From: Bedellia somnulentella
Taxonomy: Eukaryota > Arthropoda > Insecta > Lepidoptera > Bedelliidae
Reading direction: 5' to 3'
Length of the DNA stretch: 64,000 nucleotides
NCBI GenBank assembly: GCA_963576735.1
Contig: OY755177.1
Location: forward strand, 8,866,001-8,930,000
The translations under genes and the position numbers were made by a program. Shown in pieces: positions 9,168-20,103 of this stretch. Position 1 is the stretch's first letter. Each line of letters starts with the position of its first letter. The notes below the pieces were generated by a model. That model did not search any database, was not told the origin of the DNA, and saw only the letters and a list, made by a program, of their open reading frames with translations.

Positions 9168-9400
9168 TGATGGAGGGTACGTGGGTAGTCTGAACACCAG
9201 GTGACTATAAAACGTGATGTTCGGAAGTAATACTCCTACCAATCCTGATTGCTTAAGTTAATTTATTATCTTGAACTAATCTCACAAAAGTCAACGTGCA
9301 CGCCATTAATCCTCAATGAGTTGGCAGAGGTACTAATATTTCTGAATATCGGGGTATATATTCGGGGTAGTCACATTTTACTGAGACAATGCTTTTTTGT
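9168..9400 (+). repeat. Decayed SINE-B 3' remnant
   Basis: Recognisable words: ACGTGGGTAGTCTGAACACC, AGGTGAC, CGTGATGTTCGGAAGTA, and further on GTGCACGCCATTAATCC and GTTGGCAGAGGTACTAATA. The two parts run in opposite orientations, so this may be two scraps. Confidence 0.45.
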
Positions 9401-11379
9401 ATTAGAGGCTATGCCAAGCACAAGTGGGTTGGTACAAATATACGTTAAAAAGCTTTATAGATTCATATAAAATATGACTTAAGAAATAACACAATCGTGT
9501 ATTTTTGTTTAGCAAACTATATAAGGACACACAAATATATCTCTGAAAAAATGATTGAGGTACATGTTAGATGTAGAGGTAATTCAGACCATCATGTAGG
9601 GTCAACTTCAGGGAGTGTGGAGGTTTTGAAATAAAAACCCAAAATAGCGGTACACTTCGTATAATTTCATCTTTCACAACCACTTGCCGATACAACGGAC
9701 TACTGACAATTGCCCACGCAAAAACAGAGATCGTATATTTATACCTTACCTAACCTCAAATCAACTGACAGTCTTATTAATAATACTTTACTCAAATTTA
9801 CATAATCATTATTATAACTCATTTATAAATAAATAATAACATTTTAGAAATGAGTATTTACTAAAATTATGGATTTAAATTACAATCATTATTTTAATCA
9901 GCGTGAGCTGTTTTGAAGTAAAGTCAAACAAGTATCTCATTATTCATACACGATACCACTAATACTTATTAAATAGGTAAATAATATGATTACACAATAA
10001 AACTATACAGTTTATCAATTATAAATAGTATAAATTATACAGTATAATAGCCAATCATAGCACACTCATTATTATAAGCTTACAATCACGATATTTTTGT
10101 CACCTTATGTAGACTTCAACTTCTTGACTGCTAACGCTACAGCAACAACTGAGTTGCCTCTGACTGAGATTGCTCGCATCTGGCCACAATAAAACTTATT
10201 TATACGATTTAGTTGTACCGACAGGCACAACGCTATTTAGCGATAATTTATAAAACCACATAGAAACATCAAAGTTCTAATTCTAAGTTATACATGAAGT
10301 TACATGTAAAATTACGTGAGTGTATCCACATTTATAAGATTTTTATTTATTTAGATTTGACCTCTATCAACAAGTTTGTAAGTATAATGTGGTACAAAAT
10401 GTTCTTTAATAAATTCGATTGTACTCAGAGAAATCAAAACTGTTTTAACTTTAGGTATGAAAAAATATGTAATGGAGGTATCTAAAATGTTTCATTTCAC
10501 ATTTAGACACCCACACACACACACACATTTCTAGCTGAGCCATTTTCTAATTATTTTATCTCACTCTTTACACATTAAAAGTTCTACGGGTTGAAATTTT
10601 ATTTTAAGAGGTCTGTATTAACAAACATAGAAATAGACATAGACGTGGACTCGCTTTTTGTAAATTACTGTTATAACCCATGACCACGAGCATCAAACTC
10701 TCATTTGCTTAACAGTGATAGCTGTGAAATTTTAAATTATGACAGTGGAACTGTTGAAATAATAGAACCCAAAATTATTTAAAGATGTCTATTTGACTTT
10801 TAAATAATTCATCTGTGGTGGTCTTCTACTGACATTACCATCCATATACACAATACTCTATGCTTTTTTCTCGATTGCTTTAGAGAGACGGTGGTTTATT
10901 TGAATATGCGTATACAAAAACATCGCGTAAACACCGAATTGTATCAATTATTATTATTGTTTAATTTTAGGAATTATTGATCTGAGTACTAAAGATCTAT
11001 TTAAAATCTTGATTAATTTTAACCATATTTACGATTATTATTTCAGAACAGTGATCACATCAACGATTTGGTATGTTCGCGATTACAGTACTCAGCCTCA
11101 ACTATTATGACGTGTGTGATAGTGATCTGCAAAAAAATGACGCTAAGGTAGGGTTTAATAAAATTTATTACAGTCATAAACTTGTTATTGAAATTTTACC
11201 ATGGAAGTGTTATTTAAACAGGAATGCGCACTGGCGTCCTAAAGTGTCCTAAACAAGGATGGCTAACTCGTTAACTGTGTCGTGTTTTAAGTAGAGTGGT
11301 GTTTTAATATGAGTTCCTCTAAAGGTCACAAAAATACTTATATTTACATACATTCATATTCTTAATTAGTATATTATAA
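9401..11379. other. No recognisable gene or intact element
   Basis: AT-rich region. A CA-dinucleotide run lies near 10510-10527. Short ORFs (such as 10294-10485) have no motifs. I cannot assign anything else. Confidence 0.45.
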
Positions 11380-11581
11380 AAGAAGGGGGTGCTTGAGAGT
11401 TAAAATTTCCTCAGCCACTTTTTGAAGTTGATTAGAAAAAAATTGGTAAGTAAATGATGGTGGTATTAAAAGGATAATAAATAATCTAGTAAATAACTTC
11501 AAAAGCCCTAAACCTAAGTTGCTTTTTAAGATGCGCGGGTAGAAAAATATTTGTGCCAAGTTAAGGCGACACTACAGGGCA
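11380..11581 (-). repeat. Diverged Rep-A copy
   Basis: Minus-strand remnants of both ends: TCAACTTCAAAAAGTGGCTGAGG and a 5' end near GCCCTGTAGTGTCGCC. The interior is heavily changed. Confidence 0.45.
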
Positions 11582-11718
11582 TCTTATTTCACTTATATTA
11601 TTTATTTGAAATAGAAAGGTCACAATAGTTTTCACTATATTTTGCTCTGCTATTTCCTTAGTTAAATGATAAAAGCTCGGAAACACACGACAAACGTTTG
11701 AACACGTTTTGACACTGG

Positions 11719-11845
11719 TGTAGTGTAGTGTGAGTGCATCTTGTCCCCCTCTTGCCATTATATATTGTATGTTAGTCTTAAGTCTTTAGTCAGTAATAAA
11801 CCTTAATTCAAAAAGAACACTTGTCTCATTAATTACATCATTGCA
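11719..11845 (+). repeat. 5' LTR, short-LTR element
   Basis: 127 bp, TG...CA ends. Contains TATATTG near the middle and AATAAACCTTAATTC as a possible poly(A) signal. Short for an LTR, which fits TRIM-like elements. Confidence 0.85.
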
Positions 11846-11862
11846 TGGCGACCCTGCCAGTG
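11846..11862 (+). promoter_or_regulatory. Primer-binding site
   Basis: TGGCGACCCTGCCAGTG starts immediately after the LTR. TGGCGACC is a usual start of tRNA-complementary primer sites in insect LTR elements. Confidence 0.65.
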
Positions 11863-13220
11863 CAGCCACGCGGCTGCGCTGCGCACGAGTACAGTAATTT
11901 TTTTTAATTTTAATTATTAAATGTTGAAGTGAAGTATAATAACTTTGAAAATAACAAGTGTTAAGAAAAATACTATAAGTGCTAATGAAAACATTTCGAC
12001 AAATACATACATAGTGACGCCGTATTATAATATGATACAAAACCAACCAATACCCGTTTAAGGTGAAGAGACTAACTGAAGAAAAGTTATTTCCAAGACT
12101 AAACATCATTATAATGAAAACGAAAACCCCACAAGAATATCCCAAACATACCAGTATGGACTCTAGCTGACGTATCTCAGATGAAGTTACCCTCATATGG
12201 ATGTTTTTCATTGGCAAGAAAATCTTTCAGTAACTGAATTATAAGACTATTTTGAGTCCGTGTGTGAATACAGTGACATTGAATTTAAGGTTTAGTTTTG
12301 TCGATAGTTTATTTTAAAAATAATCTAGAATTCCTATTAATTAAAATAGAAGTAGAAGTAATTTCATTATATAGGGATTTTTTATTAATTCAGTTAAAAT
12401 CTTTACTAATTAGAAACTGTATAACAATATAATATAATTTTACTATTTTTAGTGCGTTTACGAATCATTTTAAATTAACGTTGGAAAGATAGTTACTATG
12501 CTAGAATAATATAGTAAGATATACAATGTGAACTATGTTACATATAAAATGTTTGCATAAAGTCAAATGAATTGATATTATTGAAAAACATGAAAGTGAG
12601 GTTTACTGAAGTATGATACTAAGAATTTAGGTAAAGGAAGGTGTTCTCACATGGCTGTTGTTAGGTTGATATTTGCGTATGTTTTGGTACAGCGATGGAA
12701 GAGATAGCGTTGCATACATATATGGTCTGAAGAATTCTATGAAGTCATCGCTGTGTGTGGTATGATTGAGATAGTAACGTGATGCGATTGTTATGATTAA
12801 AAAAGGTAATGGAATGTAGCCAAAATTAGTATGATGGATTTGAAAGTTTATGAAATGTAGTTTATAGAATGATAGTTTCAATTGATAAGTTTTTTATGTT
12901 CATTTGACTTGATCACTCAAATGTTATTTCAATTATTTACCAATTGATAACTTAATATGGTATGTAAGAATAACAGAAGGTTTTTGAATGCAGTAAATAA
13001 AGTCATACAAGGTACACCAAGGTACAAAGCAGATCTCTGAATCCTTTTTATCTGATCACGGCGCGGTTGAATACCCTTCGTGAAGAAAATTGGACACCAG
13101 AAGAGTGTTAAAAGAGAGAGAGTGTTATAAGTATATAAATAAATGCGCATGTAATGTTGATTATTATTTGTACCTTGACATGTAGTTAAACGACATACAT
13201 ACATACATATTCTCACGCCG

Positions 13221-16200
13221 TTAGTTCCCATTGGGGTAGGCAGAGACTATCGATCGCCACCTTGTACGATCCTGGCAAACCTCTCTGGCTTCGTTTACAT
13301 CCATCAATCTTTTCATACATGCTCTTTTATTCTTCATACTGCTGACACCTGCCTTTTTGAGCACATTTTCTATTTGATCCAAATGTGTCCTCCGAGGTCG
13401 TCCTCTACTAACATTACCTTCCACATTGGCTCTATATATCTCTTTCACCAATTTACTGTCATCCATCCTCTCTATGTGCCCAAACCATCTCAACATTCCT
13501 TTTTCTATCTTTCTTACAATATCATCTTTTACACCACACCTTTCACGAATCACATCATTCCTCACACGATCACATATCCTTACATTACACACTTTTCTGA
13601 GGGATCTCATTTCTACTGCATTCACTCTACTTTCATGCTTCTTCTGCCACACCCAACATTCACTGCCATACATAAGCGTAGGAACAAGGACAGCATCATG
13701 CACAGCCATTCGGGCCTTTTCAGACACCGACTGACTAGACATTAGACTATCCAGTGCTCCATTTACCGCATCACCCTTTTTCACTCTTCTCTCGATATCT
13801 TTATCACACTTTCCATCCCTAGTAAACAAACTTCCCAAATATACAAACTCTTTCACTTGTTCCACTTTCTTACCATTAATCTCAATCACGCATTCGGTCA
13901 TATTCACCTCTCTCTCAAAAACCATAGTTTTTGTTTTATCCACATTCACCCTCATTCCCTTTTTTTCAAAAGACGCACATGCAATATTCATCATCTCTTG
14001 CAGCTCTTCCACCGATGATGCAAGTAGCACTTGATCCATAATCACTTTCACGCAACTCTGTTAAACAGTCATCCATGAACAAATGAAGAGCCACGGGGAA
14101 GCTACACAACCCTGTCGGACACCCCGAGAGATCCCGAACCAGTCAGTATTTTCCCCGTTTACTCTAACACATGCACTGGAATCCTCATAGAGTGATACCA
14201 GTGCACGTATAAGTCGACTCCCCAAACCGAACTTGGATAACACCTCCCATAAACACTTTCTTACCACCCTATCATACGCCTTCTCTAAATCAATGAAGGA
14301 GCAATACACCTTTCGGTTCTTAGCTAAGAACTTTTCGGTGATGCTCCTTAAAGAGAAAATTTGGTCCATACATCCCATTCCCTTTCTAAATCCTGCTTGC
14401 ACATCCCAAATTTTATCATCCGTTTCATTCATCACTCTTTCAATCAAAACCTTTGCATACAATTTACCGACAATGCTGAGTAGGCTAATTCCACGGTAGT
14501 TTCTAGCCTCCTGGTGTGACCCCTTTCCTTTATATAAAGGCACAATTACCGCTTTGCACCAGTCTTGTGGCACTTTGCCACTCGACCAGCATTTTTGGAA
14601 AAGGAAGTACAACCAGGAAGCCACCACCCCTTTACCAGCCCTCAGCATTTCAGTGTTTATCCTGTCATACCCTGCCGCTTTCCCTAGTTTCATACTTTTC
14701 ATTGCTTTCATTATTTCTTCCATACTGATCTCACTGTCACTAAAGTCACCCATAACGTCGTTCCAATCAACATTACTGCCGATTGGCGAAGAAATGGATG
14801 TATCCTCTTTTTCAAAGAGTCCCTCAAAATAGTTCTTCCATACTCGTCTTATGCTACTTTCATCCGTCGCCAATTCACCCTGTTCATCTCTCACAACATT
14901 CACTCTCGTGTTTTGGGAAACTCCCTTTTCTTTCCGGATATATTTCCAGAACAACTTTTGGTTATTCCGGAAATTATCAGAGAGTTTCCTCTCACACCAT
15001 TCTATCAGATCACGCTTTTTCTTTTCTATTTTCTTCTTAACCTCATTCTTAACTCTCTTATATTCATCTTCACTATTCTTCACTACATCATCTGTTACTC
15101 TCGCATCCATTCGTTTACTAGCTTTAATCGCTAGTAAATCTAACCAAGCTTTCTTCTTATCTCCAACTGCCTCTTTCAGATCTTTATCCCACCAACTTGT
15201 TGGTGGTCTATTTGTTCTTTTACTCAATCCACATACTTCCGTCGCACATTCAACCATTGACGATTTGAGCACATCCCATACTTCTTCTATTTCCAAATCA
15301 TCCTTCATCTCCACGCAACTTAGCCTGTCGTCCAATTTCTTCATATATTCATCTCTAATATTTTCATCCTCTTCCAATTTCTCCACTTTTATTCTAGCAA
15401 ATTCAGTTGTCGACACTTTGGCCCTGTGACGCCAACGTGTGCACAGTCCCCTCAATCGTGATATCACGAGAAAGTGGTCTGTGCCAACGTTAATGCCCCT
15501 ATGGACTCTGGTGTCAACAACCTTTGCTCTTAGCCTTTCATCCACTATCACAAAATCTATCATACTTCTCTCGCTTCCCCTCTGTCTAGTATACATATGG
15601 ATATCTTTGTGTTCAAGCAACGTGTTCGTAACACAAAGATTCCTCTCCAAACATACATCAATCACTTTCTCACCATTCTCGTTCACTCTTTTATCACCAA
15701 ACTTTCCTAAAACTCTTTCACAACCATTGCGTGACACACCAACCCAACCATTAAAATCTCCTAACATAACAATTTTCTCATTTTCATCACACCCATTCGC
15801 AACATCGTCTAACAGATTCCAAAACTCCTCCCTCTCGGATAGTGATCTGGACATGTCCGGAGCATACACGCAAATTATGCGCATCCGGACAAGCCCTACC
15901 TTCACCTTTATCCATAGGAGCCTTGGACTCACACACGCATAATCTTTCATGCACTTAGCCATCCTTTCAGATATCAGAAGTCCCACGCCTTGGCAAGCTC
16001 TGTCACTCTCGGCAACTCCCGACCAGATAGCTGTGAATGGACCAAGTTGTGAAACCTCTTTTTCCTTGCGCTTCGTTTCATTCACACACAGAAAATCTAG
16101 TTTTCTTTCTTCCATAATCAAACATACTTCATCTAATTTTTCATGCATCCCTCCACACACATTCATCGTACCAAAGCGGGTCTCTTTAGCCCACTTTTCG

Positions 16201-16274
16201 CCCCGTGAGGAACCACGGCGTGATGAGTGGCGAGCTACATCGCCGCCTCCGTGTTTATTTGTAGATGAACACAT
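13221..16274 (-). pseudogene. RTE endonuclease/reverse transcriptase, YADD box deleted
   Basis: The ORF starts at ATG 16274. Residues ~34-275 are an APE-type endonuclease (FGTMNVCGG, NETK, LGDFNG, SMIDFVIV, TDHFLV). RT motifs follow (YRGISLLS, FIDLEKAYD, GVRQGC) up to ~737. There a small deletion shifts the frame so that the LFMDD stretch is read out of frame and a TAA stops translation. The frame reopens from about 14051 to 13221 with the RT thumb and C-terminal domain (ML.WFGHIERM, RGRPRRTHLDQIE). The normal catalytic YADD box is absent: sequence resumes only at DQVLLASS, so about one motif-containing segment was lost. The product would be truncated and inactive. The antisense strand also has long open frames, which are shadows of this gene. 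Confidence 0.9.
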
Positions 16275-16549
16275 TTTGGCCCCACGAAAAGCAAGGGAAA
16301 TATATTGTCCGCCTAGCCAGAGCCCCGCTTGACTAGGTAAGGTTATTTAGTACCCGGAGTTCACCAGGCTCCGGGACGGCGGCACGCTAACGACCAGGCT
16401 CACCCCTGGCCACGCATCCCTCGGCACGGCAGACCTTGGATTGGTGTAGGGGCGAAGATGAAAAAGCCCTTTTCCCTTAGTCGACTTCTACGACACCCAC
16501 GGGAAGAGATGGGGTAGTGCTATTCTATGCCGACACTACACAGCAAAAA
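16275..16549 (-). promoter_or_regulatory. RTE 5' UTR, shared with Rep-A 5' end
   Basis: The outer ~80 bp (minus strand CTGTGTAGTGTCGGC, AATAGCACTACCCCAT, CTTCCCGTGGGTGTCGTA, CGACTAAGGG) match the first ~80 bp of every Rep-A copy. The inner part is GC-rich (CCGGAGCCTGGTGAACTCCGG hairpin region) and is not found in Rep-A. RTE elements carry internal promoters in their 5' UTR; that role is inferred here. Confidence 0.6.
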
Positions 16550-17067
16550 GTAGTTAAACGAATGACTATTTAATATTGAAATAGGACGGCCGACCCAATG
16601 AAGTTATTAGTTTGCCTTGACGAAGATTTATAAAATAAATATATGACTTGAGATGGAAGCATGGTTATCCACAGCTATTTTAAATATATGATAAAAATAT
16701 AAGAGAGAATACTATAAAAATAAGCAAAATATAATAAAGTTAATGACTATTGTAAAGGAGAAATGTATAAAAAAAAATATGTGGTAAAAGTACTATGACA
16801 TGTCTTTAAAAAAAATACTTGATTGTGATTACGCGGCAAATTGTTTGGCCTACGATTTGTTTGATTATCTCGGATTTTACTAATAGATTTAATTAATTAT
16901 AATAGTTAAGTTTTATTAAATAGATAAAGAAGTTCTAAAAAGTATAAAATTAATTTTTATTTTTATTTAATATTTTGCACTCTTATTGATATTGTAATTT
17001 ATAGGATTAATGAATAATAAATAATTTGCTTAAAAAATATGTGAGAAATAAATATTTTTTCTGTTTG

Positions 17068-17080
17068 CAAAGGGGGGAGG
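17068..17080 (+). promoter_or_regulatory. Polypurine tract
   Basis: CAAAGGGGGGAGG directly abuts the 3' LTR, the position and composition expected for the plus-strand primer. Confidence 0.8.
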
Positions 17081-17207
17081 TGTAGTGTAGTGTGAGTGCA
17101 TCTTGTCCCCCTCTTGCCATTATATATTGTATGTTAGTCTTAAGTCTTTAGTCAGTAATAAACCTTTATTCAAAAAGAACACTTGTCTCATTAATTACAT
17201 CATTGCA
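17081..17207 (+). repeat. 3' LTR, short-LTR element
   Basis: 127 bp, one difference from the 5' LTR (CCTTTATTC against CCTTAATTC). Followed by the target duplication CTGG. Confidence 0.85.
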
Positions 17208-17401
17208 CTGGATTATTTATCTTGTTTCCATGGGGATACCCGTGATAAATAATATTTTACCTATTACCAAACTTAATAAATTATTTATCTTAAAGTTGAT
17301 AGACGACGATAATAATTAAAACTTCCCATTAAAAAGGAACAGTTAATAACCTACTTTTTATAAAATGCTCCCTATAAATAAGTTTGAATTCGTTTTTGGT
17401 T

Positions 17402-17639
17402 TAGTTGGTTGCTGTGTAGTGTTGGCTTAGAATAGCATTACCCCATTTTTTCTGGTGGGTGTACAGTATTGGGGCTTTAAAGGTATTTTTGGGCGATGCG
17501 GTTGGAGACCCATCACCAACAAACTTTTTTTTACCATCCCTTCCCCACGCAAAAGTGGCTGAGGAATTTCTGATTCCCTAGCTCTAGCTACCCCTTCAAG
17601 GGATTTATAGCCGTGAGTATTTTTATGTATATGTATGTT
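17402..17639 (+). mobile_element. Rep-A, full copy with TSD
   Basis: From GCTGTGTAGTGTTGGC to the CCGTGAGTATTTTTATGTATATGTATGT tail, inserted in Repeat X with a 10 bp duplication GTTTTTGGTT (17392-17401 and 17640-17649). X copy B has the uninterrupted site (reading GTTTTTCGTTGAAC), which confirms the insertion. Confidence 0.85.
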
Positions 17640-17745
17640 GTTTTTGGTTGAACTTAATCTCGACTGGCAACCTTCGAGCGGGACACACTCCTCTGGTTCG
17701 GGCTCTCATTCTAGGACGTTTCTCTGCTTGACAGTGTTCAAAAGA

Positions 17746-18635
17746 TTGATTGATTGACCTTTATTGCAAGCAAATAAATTGCATTATGCAATACCATATT
17801 GTTGTAAGTGCGCTCTCCTGTTTGGTTAGTACCTTCATGTATTTTACTTAATAATATTAGTTTTTTGTTGAACCTCAGTAAAATGATACGTGCAAATGTG
17901 TTTATGAATAAAGTGGTTGCACCTATCACTTTGTTGCTACTCAGAAATATTATAATCAACACTGAAGTGATTTGAATACAATAATAAAACATCAGAGGAA
18001 AATAAAAATTTCAATTTTTATTCCAACACATTTACACAGTTAGTATCTATAAGACTACGGGACAATATAAGCTACGGGAATTGGAACGACCTACTACGTC
18101 GTAGTTGTGTACCGATTGCATTGACAAAGAGCTAGTGACGAAAACTGGAATGATTCCGAGCAATCTTGTGGAGAGAGTGGAGTTGTAACCCACATGGCTG
18201 AGTTGTCTCATTTAAGTGCAACACTGAGCCCGCCAGACCCGCACACTTTTTGTCGGCGGTCTAGTTTTCATACACAAGTTAGAAATATTTATTTCAACAC
18301 AGGCCGCCGGGTTGTGTCGCGGGGCAATGTCAGCTTAATTATAATAATAAATTTTATTAATTCAGACTACACAGTCCATTATTGTTAGTACTCCTTAATC
18401 TATGTTTGTAACAAAACAATAAATATTTCCCTCCACCGTACGTTACCCTAAGTTACCCTATTTTAGATTTATGAAAAGCTTTGGTTGTCCCAATAGAGCA
18501 ATCGTAAAGCTAAACAAAACATCTACGTATTAATTTTAAACCATGTAGTCTAAATAGTTTCAGACAGACAGACAGAAATGATGAAACTAACAAGGTTTTG
18601 TTTTTTGACATTCGCCTACTAAACCCTAAAAAAGG
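17746..18635. other. LINE-type 3' end, then unassigned
   Basis: At 17747-17805 the minus strand reads GCAATTTATTTGCTTGCAAT, AAAGG and (TCAA)n, which looks like a LINE 3' terminus. The rest holds no recognisable gene or repeat. Confidence 0.4.
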
Positions 18636-18850
18636 CTAGAATTGGAAATTTCTCAGCCAATTTATTTAGTGGGGAGTCAAATAATGTATAATGGGGTATG
18701 TAAATAACGTAAAATAGATGGATGGTTGGTGTTTGTCATATCAATATGAGAGGCTAAATACATATATTTTTACTTTTATATAACACCCAACAATTAAAAA
18801 TCCCGAAAATCCAATATCGTCTCTTACAATACCCGGGAAGAGATATGGAT
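18636..18850 (-). repeat. Strongly diverged Rep-A
   Basis: Minus-strand remnants at both ends (GGCTGAGAAATTTCC; CCCGGGTATTGTAAGAGACG). The middle is unrecognisable. Confidence 0.4.
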
Positions 18851-19257
18851 TATTAAAAAAATACAGTATAAAGTCGATATCTTGATTCATGTCACTTTTT
18901 GAATATAAAAACAGCTTTTATTAAAAAATTGCATTGATTATACGTTAATGTATATTGTTAATTATGAAGTGCATGGAGTAAGAGCTTTCAGTAAAACATC
19001 AATACAGTGTATCGTATAGAATTCATGTATGCATGTATTCATACTCTTTGATATCGATACGGACACAGCCTATTGATACACAATAAAATTTGTTGCTTTG
19101 TCTTACAATTGGGATCACGAATCTGTAATATAACGGTGTGGGAATATTGTTTTATAGTGCATTTCTCTTATTTGGTATATGGTACAAAAGTTTGGACTCC
19201 ATTTTTTACTGTTTAGATCAAACGACTACATTTGTGGTAAAGGAAAAAAATACAAGT

Positions 19258-19345
19258 TAACTACTAGCCTTACACTTAGTCGCCTCTTTCCACAACCTTG
19301 GGTAGAAAGGGATAGTGACATTCTAAGCCGGTACAACACAGCAAC
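19258..19345 (-). repeat. Rep-A, 5' fragment
   Basis: Minus strand reads GCTGTGTTGTACCGGCTTAG, ATGTCACTATCCC, GAGGCGACTAAGTG. Confidence 0.6.
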
Positions 19346-19672
19346 AACAACAAAATCTACATAAATACTATCCTGAAATTGAAACAACAATTGAAATTGT
19401 AGATTTATTGGCAATATCAGCACATAAAGCTCGTTTGTTAATCGGAGAAGTAATAACAAACATTATTCAAACGCAAGTGAACGTAAATATTTAACATGAG
19501 AACTGCACATTTGACTGCGCTGGTTTATCTGCGATTCTTTGATCGAACGTCCGATGGAGCTAAACATCCTCGAGACTGCTTTAGCATCCGGAGCTTTGTG
19601 ATGTCTGAACTTAATTTATTTCAGCCCTTGTTTATTTACTTCTAATTGAATTTCCACATAACAGGCTATTTG
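19346..19672. other. No recognisable feature
   Basis: AT-rich spacer. Nothing assignable. Confidence 0.4.
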
Positions 19673-20103
19673 ACTGTTATATAAATATAAATTTCTTTTA
19701 TTTCATTAGTCTTAATATTCCTTTTTAGGAGAAATATGTAATAATGCGAGATAAAAATATTGCATAATTTCACTATAATCCGTCTTCTAAAATAAGTATT
19801 TTTGATGCAACTGTCACGTGACTAAAAACGACCGTGATTGGCTATTTTTATAATGACGTAGATTGCGCATAAACAGACTGTGTTTCGCTTTGCTCAATGG
19901 TGTTTAATGCGGAATTGACGTCTTTTGTGCTACAGCCGCCATATTACTTAAAGTCGCGATTTCGCGGCACATTTAAATATTGCATGCTTTTTTCGATTTT
20001 TTTAATAAAATAGCTAAAATGAAGACAGAAAAATATTTTTTTAGGGCTCCTTATAAACAAATTAACACCGTAAGATAGTTTTCAACACTTAGTCAAATAG
20101 CCT
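19673..20103. mobile_element. Candidate MITE with AGGCTATTTGACT ends
   Basis: A 431 bp segment bounded by the exact 13 bp inverted repeat AGGCTATTTGACT / AGTCAAATAGCCT. It has no ORF. The interior is more GC-rich than its surroundings near 19800-19960. No TSD could be fixed. Confidence 0.45.

Larger units (their letters stand above)
13194..16549 (-). mobile_element. RTE-type non-LTR retrotransposon, near full length
   Basis: A minus-strand insertion flanked by a perfect 12 bp TSD (GTAGTTAAACGA at 13182-13193 and 16550-16561). The 5' UTR starts TGCTGTGTAGTGTCGGC and the 3' end is a tandem ATGT tail, as is usual for RTE elements. It lies inside the internal region of the short-LTR element. Several 3'-end copies of the same family are scattered through the window (1330, 22321, 23030, 24028, 25785, 27622, 35768). 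Confidence 0.9.
11719..17207 (+). mobile_element. Short-LTR retrotransposon (TRIM-like), split by RTE
   Basis: Two 127 bp direct repeats begin TGTAGTGTAG and end ATCATTGCA, and differ at one position. A primer-binding site directly follows the 5' copy, a purine tract precedes the 3' copy, and CTGG flanks both ends (11715-11718, 17208-17211). Removing the RTE insertion leaves an internal region of about 1.87 kb with no gag or pol frame, so the element must use proteins from another LTR element. The one-base LTR difference implies a recent insertion, and the nested RTE is younger still. Confidence 0.85.
11582..17745 (+). repeat. Repeat X, copy A (interrupted)
   Basis: Two host-repeat pieces (11582-11718 and 17208-17745) flank the LTR element. 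They match, in reverse orientation, the second copy at 23800-24388: AGAAAGGTCACAATAG, TTTTCACTATATTTTGCTC, TTAACTAAGG-type words, the GTTGATAGACGACGATAATA block, and CTCGACTGGCAACC with GGTTCGGGCTCTC. Copy B lacks both the LTR element and the Rep-A insertion found here. The class of X is unknown. Its far end merges into a LINE-type CTTTATTGCAAGC tail. Confidence 0.65.

Noticed and set aside
14233..16332. Plus-strand ORFs of 60-190 codons across 13.4-16.3 kb
   Set aside because: They lie antisense to the well-conserved RTE coding region and show no protein family motifs.
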